From: Duganella sp. SG902
Lineage (GTDB): Bacteria > Pseudomonadota > Gammaproteobacteria > Burkholderiales > Burkholderiaceae_D
NCBI RefSeq assembly: GCF_013376005.1
Contig: NZ_JABMJK010000015.1
Location: forward strand, 62,001-126,000
Direction: 5' to 3'
Length of the DNA stretch: 64,000 nt
The notes beneath the pieces were generated by a model. That model worked only from the letters and a program-made list of their open reading frames with translations. It searched no databases and had not been told where the DNA came from. Position numbers and translations under genes: made by a program. Positions 50,833 to 57,919 of this stretch are shown here, piece by piece. Positions within the stretch are counted from its first letter, which is position 1; every line of letters starts with the position of its first letter.

Positions 50833-51995
50833 GCCGACGCCCGCGGCAGGATCACCTCGATGCAGGTGCGGCTGCCGGGCACGCTGGAGATGGTGACCTT
50901 GCCGTCCAGGCTCAGCACCCGCTCGCGGATGCCCAGCAGGCCGAACGAGTGCGGCCGCGCCTGCGCCAGGTCGAAGCCGCGGCCGTCGTCGACGATCTGC
51001 AGCTCGCAGCGGCCGCCGGCGCAGCGCAGCGTGACCGTGGTCTCGCTGGCGTCGGCGTGGCGGGCGATATTGGTCAGCGATTCCTGCACGATGCGGAACA
51101 GCGCGATGGCCTGCTGCTCGCCCGGGCTGCCCTGCTCCTCCAGCATCAGCGTCAGGCTGCAATTGAGGCCGCTATGCGTGCGGAACTCGTCGACCAGCCA
51201 TTCCAGCGCCGAGCCGATGCCCAGGTCCAGCACGGTCGGACGCAGGCTGGTGGCGACGTTGCGCACCACGCTGAGGCTGCGGTCGACCAGCTCGGTCATG
51301 TCGCGCACCTGTTCGTTCAGGCCGGGCACGTCGGCGCCAAAGCGCACCCGCAGCAGCGCGGCGCGCATGCGCAGCGCCGTGAGCGACTGGCCCAGCTCGT
51401 CGTGCAGCTCGCGCGCGATGTGCTTGCGCTCGTCCTCGCGCGCGCTCTCGCGGTGGGCCGCCAGCTCGCGCACCTCGGCCGTGCGTTCCGCCACCTGCTG
51501 CTCCAGGCTGTCGCGGTACTGCTGCAGGATGCGCTCGGCGATGCGGCGCTCCTGGTTCTCGCGCGCCAGCAGCGCGTTCTGGGCCTGCAGCTGGGCCTGC
51601 ATCGCGGCCAGCCGCAGATGGGTGGTGACGCGCGCCACCACCTCCTCCGACTGCAGCGGCTTGGTGACGTAGTCGACCGCGCCGGCGGCGAAGCCGGCCA
51701 CCTTGTCGGCGGTGTCGCGCAGCGCCGTCATGAAGATCACCGGGATCGCCGCCGTCGCCGCGCTGGCCTTGAGGCGCCGGCACACCTCGAAGCCGTCGAT
51801 GCCGGGCAGCATCACGTCCAGCAGGATCAGGTCGGGCGGCGCGAACGCCACCCGCCGCAGCGCCTCGTCGCCGCTTTGCGCCACCGACAGCCGCAGCCCC
51901 TGCTGTTCCAGCATCGCCACCGCCAGCGTCAGGTTGGCCGGGGTGTCGTCGACGATCAGGATGGTACGGTCCCGCAGATCAATTGGCATGCTCAT
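50829..51995 (-). CDS. REC-HisKA_3 (NarX/DegS-type) soluble sensor kinase
   Basis: A 388-aa cytoplasmic protein: N-terminal REC (ILIVDDTPANL, Asp in LILLDVMLPGIDG, K in YVTKPLQ), a coiled-coil linker (about 130-190), HisKA_3 dimerisation domain with phospho-His in ARELHDELGQSLTALRM, and HATPase (RIVQESLTNIARHA, VDDGRGFD, FGLLGIRERV). Kinases of this class phosphorylate NarL/FixJ regulators, and one lies downstream on the same strand at 41990. TGGAG precedes ATG 51995. A 32-codon leader ORF overlaps the start. First gene of a chain joined by ATGA overlaps. Confidence 0.92.
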   Translation of the reverse strand: MSMPIDLRDRTILIVDDTPANLTLAVAMLEQQGLRLSVAQSGDEALRRVAFAPPDLILLDVMLPGIDGFEVCRRLKASAATAAIPVIFMTALRDTADKVAGFAAGAVDYVTKPLQSEEVVARVTTHLRLAAMQAQLQAQNALLARENQERRIAERILQQYRDSLEQQVAERTAEVRELAAHRESAREDERKHIARELHDELGQSLTALRMRAALLRVRFGADVPGLNEQVRDMTELVDRSLSVVRNVATSLRPTVLDLGIGSALEWLVDEFRTHSGLNCSLTLMLEEQGSPGEQQAIALFRIVQESLTNIARHADASETTVTLRCAGGRCELQIVDDGRGFDLAQARPHSFGLLGIRERVLSLDGKVTISSVPGSRTCIEVILPRASA

Positions 51996-52077
51996 GGGAA
52001 CTCCAGCGGTGCGCGAAAAGGTTGGGTGCAGCGATGATGCTACCAGACAACGGCGAGCCCTCCCATGCTTGTTCCAT
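51979..52077 (-). CDS. 32-codon leader ORF overlapping the REC-HisKA_3 kinase start
   Basis: ATG 52077 opens a frame beginning MEQAWEGSPLSG and ends in TGA at 51979, 17 bases inside the kinase gene in another frame. Its first 13 bases, ATGGAACAAGCAT, and the preceding TGTTG are shared with the leader before the NarL-type regulator (42701). It has no obvious ribosome site, so it may mark a conserved regulatory DNA element rather than a peptide. Confidence 0.3.
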   Translation of the reverse strand: MEQAWEGSPLSGSIIAAPNLFAHRWSSHEHAN

Positions 52078-52097
52078 CAATGCAACACGGGGCGCCA

Positions 52098-54365
52098 TCA
52101 CCGGACTCCGGCGGCGGCCGCGTGGCGGCGCAGGAAGGCTTCCATGTCCACCGCCGGCAGCGGCCGGCTGAAGAAATAGCCCTGCACCTCGTCGCATTGC
52201 TGGCCCCGCAGGAAATCCTGCTGGCCGGCCGTCTCCACGCCCTCGGCGATCACCTTCAGGCCCAGGGTGTGGGCCATGGCGATCACCGCGCGCACGATGG
52301 CGCAGTCGTTGCGGTCGTCCGGCAGGCCGTTGACGAAGGAACGGTCGATCTTCAGGTAGTCCAACGGGAAACTCTTCAGGTAACTGAGCGAGGAATAGCC
52401 GGTGCCGAAGTCGTCGACCGCCAGCCGCACGCCCAGCGACTTGAGCGCGATCAGCGTGCGGCGGGTGCGGCGGGCGTCCTGCATCAGCATGCTCTCGGTC
52501 AGCTCCAGCTCGAGCAGCTGCGGCGGCAGGCCGCTGACCTGCAGCGCGGCCTCCACCATGCGCACCAGGTCGGCGTCGCGGAATTGCCGCGCCGACAGGT
52601 TGACCGCCACCGGCAGCACCACGCCGTGCCGGGCCCGCCAGGCCTGGGCCTGCTGGCAGGCCTGCTGCAGCACCCAGGCGCCGATCTGCAGGATCAGGCC
52701 GTTCTGCTCGGCCAGCGGGATGAATTCGGACGGCGCCACCCGCCCCAGCAGCTGGCCGTCCCAGCGCAGCAGCGCCTCCATGCCGACCGCGGCGCCGCCG
52801 CTGAGGCTGGCGCGCGGCTGGTAATGCAGCGACAGCTCGGCGTGGCGCACCGCGTAGCGCAGCGCGTTGCCGACCTCGAGGCGGCGCCGCGTGCTGGTGC
52901 TCATCTCGGCCGTGAAATGCTGGTAGCGGTTGCCGCCGTCGGCCTTGGCGCGGTACATCGCGGTGTCGGCGTGGCACAGCAGCGTCTCGGCGTCGGCGCC
53001 GTCCTGCGGCGCCTGGCAGATGCCGATGCTGCAGCCGGCCGCCAGCTCGTAGTCGTCGATGTCGACCGGCCGCGCCAGCGCGCGCAGCAGGCGCCGCGCC
53101 AGCGCGCTGGTGCCGTGGCCCTCGTCGCGCGCCTCGATCAGCACGGCGAACTCGTCGCCGCCGATGCGCGCCACGCGCTCCAGCCCGCCGACGGCCTGCT
53201 CCAGCAGGCGGGCGCTGGCGATCAGCAGGCGGTCGCCGATCTCGCGCCCCAGCCCGTCGTTGATGTCGCGGAAATGGTCCAGCCCCAGCAGCAGCACGCC
53301 GACCCGGCCGCCGTGCTGGGCGGCCTGGGACAGCGCCAGCGTCAGGCGGTCGCGGAAGCTGTGGCGGTTGGGCAGCCCGGTCAGCGGGTCGCGCTTGGCC
53401 AGGAAGCTCAGTTGCGACTGGTAATCGTGCAGGCGGGTGACGTCGCGGCCGATGCCGACCAGGTGGCTGCCGCTGCGGCTGGGCACGCACGAGCGCACCA
53501 TGGTCAGCTGCAGGATGGTGCGGCCGGCCGGCAAGTCCAGCACCAGCTCCTGCTCCACCGTCTGGCCGTCGGCGCTGCAGCGCCGGCAGGCCGCCTGCAG
53601 CTGCTCGCAGGCGGCGGCGCCGAACAGCCGCGACACCGGCTGGCCCAGCACCGCGCTGTGCGGCAGGCCGATCAGGCGCGCGAAGGCCGGGTTGATCTGC
53701 ACGTAGCGGAACTGGCCGTCGTCGCCGGCCTCCAGCAGGTACAGCGCGTCCGACACGTGGTCGAAGATCTCCTGGTAGCCCACCATGCTGGCCTGCAGCG
53801 CCAGCTCGGCCGCGTAGCGCTCGGCCAGCTCGAACTGCAGGCGGCGGTTGATCTCCTTCAGCTCGGCGGTGCGGATCTCGGCCTCGCTCAGCAGGTCGCG
53901 CCGCACCTGCTGCAGCTGATGGGTCTGGCGTTGCAGCTGCAGGCGCATGTCGCGCAGCTGCAGATGGGTGCCCACGCGCGCCGCCACCTCGTCCACCTGC
54001 ACCGGCTTGGTGACGTAGTCGACCGCGCCCAGCGCGAACGCCGACAGCTTGACGTCGGCCTGCTTGAGCGCGGTCATGAAGATCACCGGGATCTCGCTCA
54101 TGCTGCCCTGCGCCTGCAGCTGGCGGCACACCTCCAGCCCGTCCATGTCCGGCATCATGGCGTCGAGCAGGATCAGGTCCGGCTGCGCGAAGCCGATGCG
54201 GCGCAGCGCCTCGGCGCCGCCCAGCGCGACGATGACCCGGTAGCCCAGCGACTCCAGATGGTCGACCACAAAGCCCAGGTTGGCCGGACGGTCATCGACG
54301 ATCAGGATGGTGTGACACGGACGACCCGTTGCCGGCGCCTGGTCGGCGCTGACGGTTTGATTCAC
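52098..54365 (-). CDS. REC-PAS-GGDEF-EAL response regulator
   Basis: A 755-aa protein: REC domain (ILIVDDRPANLGF, Asp in LILLDAMMPDMDG, YVTKPVQ), coiled-coil linker, PAS (about 205-330, YQEIFDHVSDALYLLEAGDDG), GGDEF (intact RIGGDEFAVL; no RxxD I-site), EAL (GMEALLRW, VNLSARQF, LELTES, DDFGTGYSSLSYLK, KIDRSFV, AEGVET). Both c-di-GMP domains look catalytically competent. The GTG at 54365 has AAGGAGAA 6-7 nt upstream and is preferred over the ATG at 54476, which would place coding sequence over regulatory boxes. Two NarL-type boxes lie 97-133 bp upstream. Confidence 0.92.
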   Translation of the reverse strand: MNQTVSADQAPATGRPCHTILIVDDRPANLGFVVDHLESLGYRVIVALGGAEALRRIGFAQPDLILLDAMMPDMDGLEVCRQLQAQGSMSEIPVIFMTALKQADVKLSAFALGAVDYVTKPVQVDEVAARVGTHLQLRDMRLQLQRQTHQLQQVRRDLLSEAEIRTAELKEINRRLQFELAERYAAELALQASMVGYQEIFDHVSDALYLLEAGDDGQFRYVQINPAFARLIGLPHSAVLGQPVSRLFGAAACEQLQAACRRCSADGQTVEQELVLDLPAGRTILQLTMVRSCVPSRSGSHLVGIGRDVTRLHDYQSQLSFLAKRDPLTGLPNRHSFRDRLTLALSQAAQHGGRVGVLLLGLDHFRDINDGLGREIGDRLLIASARLLEQAVGGLERVARIGGDEFAVLIEARDEGHGTSALARRLLRALARPVDIDDYELAAGCSIGICQAPQDGADAETLLCHADTAMYRAKADGGNRYQHFTAEMSTSTRRRLEVGNALRYAVRHAELSLHYQPRASLSGGAAVGMEALLRWDGQLLGRVAPSEFIPLAEQNGLILQIGAWVLQQACQQAQAWRARHGVVLPVAVNLSARQFRDADLVRMVEAALQVSGLPPQLLELELTESMLMQDARRTRRTLIALKSLGVRLAVDDFGTGYSSLSYLKSFPLDYLKIDRSFVNGLPDDRNDCAIVRAVIAMAHTLGLKVIAEGVETAGQQDFLRGQQCDEVQGYFFSRPLPAVDMEAFLRRHAAAAGVR

Positions 54366-54461
54366 TTGGTTCTCCTTCAGCGGCCTCAACGACAGTTGAA
54401 GTCCCGTGCCAGCATGCCTGAGCGCCGCCTGTCGCGCTATCGGGCATTCTTGAATGTGCTG

Positions 54462-54498
54462 TAGGGCATCCTTCATCGGGGGTAGGGAAATCCTGACA
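54462..54498 (-). promoter_or_regulatory. Tandem NarL-type boxes upstream of REC-PAS-GGDEF-EAL gene
   Basis: TAGGGCATCCTTC (54462-54474) and TAGGGAAATCCTGACA (54483-54498) are spaced 21 bp apart, two helical turns. The second is almost identical to the boxes at 35076 and 36059 (read in reverse: TGTCAGGATTTCCCTA). Confidence 0.58.
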
Positions 54499-54614
54499 CG
54501 CGTGCCCGGCCGCGGCCGCGCCGCCCTATGAGGCGCCGGCGCGCGGCCGTCCGCCCGGCGCCCGCGCGCGCGCCGCGAAATTTTTTGGCGCGCCGGCGCG
54601 GCGATTCGAGCAAA

Positions 54615-54641
54615 TACAACGCTCGAAAAAAAAGCCGATTT
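54615..54641 (+). promoter_or_regulatory. Sigma-28 (FliA)-like promoter of the chemoreceptor operon
   Basis: TACA-N15-GCCGATTT resembles the flagellar sigma-28 consensus TAAA-N15-GCCGATAA (three of four and six of eight matches at the exact spacing). It lies about 90 bp upstream of the first chemoreceptor ATG. Such promoters are usual for chemotaxis genes. Confidence 0.6.
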
Positions 54642-54731
54642 TTTGCTACCGCCGACCCCGCCTGTTCAGCTAAGCTGCGCGCCATGCTGTGTCTGGCATG
54701 AGGTTCACCTTAAAGCATGAGGAATAGGGTC

Positions 54732-56309
54732 ATGAAGATCGCCAATCTGAAAATCGCTGCCCGTCTCGGCATCAGCCACGCCTTGCTGCTGCTGCTGCTG
54801 GCGGCCGTCGCGCTGTGCGGCGTGCAGGGGCTGACGCGCGCCAACGAGGCCTTGCACCACGTCGTCGACGTCAACAGCCAGAAGGTGCTGCTGCTGCAAA
54901 CCATGGGCACGCAGACCCACGTGGTGGCGCGCGTGATCCGCAGCATCGCGCTGCTGGAGGACGCCGACGCCATGGCCTTCGAGTACAACAAGGTCAAGGC
55001 CGCGCGCGCGACCTACGCCCAGGCCAGCGCGGCGCTGGAAAAGCTGCCGCTGGACCCGCGCGGTCAGCGCCTGGTGGCCGACATCAGGCGGCAGCAGGAG
55101 GTCACCGAGCCGCTCAACGAGCGCTTCCTGGCCATGAGCCACGGCGACCGCGTGCAAGCCATCAACTTCCTGCTGAAGACCGCCGGCCCGGCCAACACCG
55201 TCTGGCAAAACACCATCGATGAATTCATCGCGCTGCAGACCACGCGCAACCGCGAGGACATGGAGGACGCCGAGCACGCCTACCACGCGGCCCTGCGCCT
55301 GATGCTGACCCTGTCGGGCGCGGCGATGCTGCTGGGGGCGCTGGTGGCGTGGCGCATCAGCCGCTCGATCACGCGGCCGATGGCGCAGGCGGTGGCGCTG
55401 GCGCAGACCGTGGCCTCGGGCGACCTGAGCAGCGATATCACGGTCAGCTCCGGCGACGAGTCGGGCCTGCTGCTGCTGGCCCTGCGCGAGATGAACGGCA
55501 GCCTGAACGACATCGTCGGGCGGGTGCGCGGCGGCGCCAACGCGATCGCCGCCGCCTCGCGCGAGATCGCCACCGGCAACCTCGACCTGTCGAGCCGCAC
55601 CGAGCGCCAGGCCAGCGCGCTGCAGCAAACCGCCTCCTCGATGGAGGAGCTGACCAGCACCGTGCAGCAAAGCGCCGACCAGGCGCGGCAGGCGCGCCGG
55701 CTGGCGCTGGACGCCACCGAGGCGGCCGCGCGCGGCGGCGTGGCGGTCGGCCAGGTGGTGGCCACCATGGGCGCCATCAACGCCTCGTCCAGCAAGATCG
55801 TCGAGATCATCGGCGTGATCGACGGCATCGCCTTCCAGACCAACATCCTGGCGCTGAACGCGGCGGTCGAGGCGGCCCGCGCCGGCGACCAGGGGCGCGG
55901 CTTCGCGGTGGTGGCCGGCGAGGTGCGCAACCTGGCGCAGCGCTCGGCCGGCGCCGCCCGCCAGATCAAGCAGCTGATCAACGATTCCGTGGCCGAGCTC
56001 GGCAAGGGCACCGAGCTGGTCGACCAGGCCGGCGCCACGATGGACGAGGTGGTCACCAGCATCAACCACGTCAGCGGCATCATCGGCGAGCTCACCAACG
56101 CCAGCGCCGAGCAAAGCATGGGCATCGAACAGATCAACCAGGCCATCAGCGAGATGGACCACGTCACCCAGCAGAACGCCGCGCTGGTGGAGGAAGCGGC
56201 GGCCGCCGCCGCCGCCATGCAGGAGCAGGCCGACAGCCTGACGCACATGGTGGCCACCTTCAAGACCGCCGACGCCCCCACGCCTTTCTCGAGAGCCCTC
56301 GCATGTTAA
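54732..56309 (+). CDS. Methyl-accepting chemotaxis protein
   Basis: A 525-aa receptor: TM1 (HALLLLLLAAVALCGVQGL), periplasmic four-helix-bundle ligand domain (about 35-185), TM2 (LMLTLSGAAMLLGALVAW), HAMP (RISRSITRPMAQAVALAQTVASGDLSSDI) and a cytoplasmic signalling hairpin with the conserved tip IIGVIDGIAFQTNILALNAAVEAARAG and GRGFAVVAGEVRNLAQRSA. There is no C-terminal CheR/CheB pentapeptide. ATG 54732 (MKIANLKIAARLG) is the usual start of this class, with AGGAATAGGG upstream; ATG 54717 is in frame but lies over the ribosome site. The stop overlaps the next receptor gene by 7 bp. Confidence 0.95.
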   Translation: MKIANLKIAARLGISHALLLLLLAAVALCGVQGLTRANEALHHVVDVNSQKVLLLQTMGTQTHVVARVIRSIALLEDADAMAFEYNKVKAARATYAQASAALEKLPLDPRGQRLVADIRRQQEVTEPLNERFLAMSHGDRVQAINFLLKTAGPANTVWQNTIDEFIALQTTRNREDMEDAEHAYHAALRLMLTLSGAAMLLGALVAWRISRSITRPMAQAVALAQTVASGDLSSDITVSSGDESGLLLLALREMNGSLNDIVGRVRGGANAIAAASREIATGNLDLSSRTERQASALQQTASSMEELTSTVQQSADQARQARRLALDATEAAARGGVAVGQVVATMGAINASSSKIVEIIGVIDGIAFQTNILALNAAVEAARAGDQGRGFAVVAGEVRNLAQRSAGAARQIKQLINDSVAELGKGTELVDQAGATMDEVVTSINHVSGIIGELTNASAEQSMGIEQINQAISEMDHVTQQNAALVEEAAAAAAAMQEQADSLTHMVATFKTADAPTPFSRALAC

Positions 56310-57880
56310 TCAAGACCACCATCCGACAGCGCGTCACCGCGACCATGACCTTGCTGGGCCTGCTGATCGTCGTCACCGGCGTCAGCGGCCTGTACGGCAT
56401 GAACACGGTCAACGCCAGCCTGCGCGACATCAACACCAACACCGTGCCGTCCATGAGCGCCATCGCCGACAGTCAATTGGCGATGTGCCGCGCGCGGCTG
56501 GCGCTGGACCGGGCCACCATGCATCCGGAGGACCCGGGCACCGCAAAAATCCTCGAGCGCGCCGCCATGTTCGTGGCGCAGTCCGACCAGTCCTGGGCGC
56601 GCTACCTGGCGCTGCCGCAGGACCCCGGTGAAAAACGCCTGTCCGACGACATGGACGCGCAGCGCAAGCGCTTCCTCAGCGAGGGCCTGCAACCGCTGCT
56701 GGCGGCGCTGCGACGCAAGGACCACGCCAGCGCCGACGCCATCACCATGAACCTCATGCAGCCCTTGTTCAGCCGCATGTCGGACAGCGCCAGCCGGCTC
56801 ACCGAATTCCAGGAAAGCAGCAACCGCGAGCACCACGAGGACAGCCAGAACTCGTATCGCCAGCTGCGCTGGCTCACCATCGGCGCCATCGCCGCCGGCG
56901 TGGCGATGATCTTGTTGTCCACCGTCTCGCTGGCGCGCGCCATCCTGGCGCCGGTCAACCAGGCCACCGCGCACTTCGCCAGCATCGCCGCCGGCAACCT
57001 GGCCAACCCGATCGACACCGGCGGCCACGACGAGATGGCGGTGCTGATGCGCGGCCTGGCCGCCATGCAGGCGCGGCTGGCCGACACGGTCGGCGGCGTG
57101 CGCGACGGCAGCGCCGCGATCGCCACCGCCACGGCCGAGATCGCGGTCGGCAACCTCGACCTGTCGCGCCGCACCGAGCAGCAGGCGGCCAGCCTCGAGC
57201 GCACCACCGCGTCGCTGGAGCAGCTGACCGCCACCGTGCAGCAGAACGCCGAGAACGCGCGCCTGTCCAACCAGCTGGCGCAGGCCGCGTCCGAGGTCGC
57301 CACCCGGGGCGGCGCCATCGTGACGGAGGTGGTCAGCACCATGAGCCAGATCCGCGCCTCGTCGCTGCGCATCGGCGACATCATCGGCGTGATCGACAGC
57401 ATCGCCTTTCAAACCAACATCCTGGCGCTGAACGCGGCGGTCGAGGCCGCGCGCGCCGGCGAACAGGGCCGCGGCTTCGCGGTGGTGGCGGCCGAGGTGC
57501 GCAACCTGGCCCATCGCAGCGCCGAGGCCGCCAAGGACATCAAGGCCCTGATCGGCAGCTCGGTGCACCAGGTCGACAGCGGCGACAAGCTGGTCGGCCA
57601 GGCCGGCGCCACGATGGCCGAGATCGTCGCCAGCATCCGCCGCGTCACCGACATGATGGGCGAGATCAGCGCGGCCGGCCACGAGCAGGAGATCGGCATC
57701 GGCGCGATCAACCGCTCCATCATCGAGCTGGACGCGACCACCCAGCAGAACGCCGCGCTGGTGGAACAGGCGGCGTCGGCCTCGGAGTCGCTGCGCGAGC
57801 AGGCGCAAAGGCTGACCGACATGGTGGGCGCGTTCCGGCTGGCGCCGCCCGCGCCGGCGCGCGCGCTGCTGGGCGCCTGA
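56303..57880 (+). CDS. Methyl-accepting chemotaxis protein (Tar-like 4HB sensor)
   Basis: A 525-aa receptor with the same plan as its neighbour: MLIKTTIRQRVTATMTLLGLLIVVTGVSGL (TM1), a Tar-type four-helix ligand domain (NASLRDINTNTVPSMSAIADSQLAMCRARLALDRA), TM2 (LTIGAIAAGVAMILLSTVSL), HAMP, and the signalling tip IIGVIDSIAFQTNILALNAAVEAARAGEQGRGFAVVAAEVRNLAHRSA. The sensor domains of the pair differ, so they probably perceive different cues. The ATG lies within the end of the previous gene (GCATGTTAA), indicating coupled translation. Confidence 0.95.
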   Translation: MLIKTTIRQRVTATMTLLGLLIVVTGVSGLYGMNTVNASLRDINTNTVPSMSAIADSQLAMCRARLALDRATMHPEDPGTAKILERAAMFVAQSDQSWARYLALPQDPGEKRLSDDMDAQRKRFLSEGLQPLLAALRRKDHASADAITMNLMQPLFSRMSDSASRLTEFQESSNREHHEDSQNSYRQLRWLTIGAIAAGVAMILLSTVSLARAILAPVNQATAHFASIAAGNLANPIDTGGHDEMAVLMRGLAAMQARLADTVGGVRDGSAAIATATAEIAVGNLDLSRRTEQQAASLERTTASLEQLTATVQQNAENARLSNQLAQAASEVATRGGAIVTEVVSTMSQIRASSLRIGDIIGVIDSIAFQTNILALNAAVEAARAGEQGRGFAVVAAEVRNLAHRSAEAAKDIKALIGSSVHQVDSGDKLVGQAGATMAEIVASIRRVTDMMGEISAAGHEQEIGIGAINRSIIELDATTQQNAALVEQAASASESLREQAQRLTDMVGAFRLAPPAPARALLGA

Positions 57881-57919
57881 CACCGGATCGCAAAGGGAAA
57901 ACACGAACGGGAGCCTCAG

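Larger units (their letters stand above)
54366..54731. other. 366-bp intergenic region with NarL-type boxes and divergent promoters
   Basis: It separates the REC-GGDEF-EAL gene from the chemoreceptor genes. Contents are two NarL-type boxes (54462-54498), a very GC-rich stretch (54500-54600), a small CGAGC/GCTCG stem (54607-54625) with an adjoining A8 run, a sigma-28-like promoter (54615-54641) and the chemoreceptor ribosome site near 54720. No gene was found in it. Confidence 0.6.

Noticed and set aside
45595..51672. Very long plus-strand open frame (over 2000 codons) opposite the hybrid kinase
   Set aside because: Antisense shadow of GC-rich coding sequence; composition is low-complexity His/Arg/Gln/Ala with no domain, while the minus strand encodes clear kinase domains.
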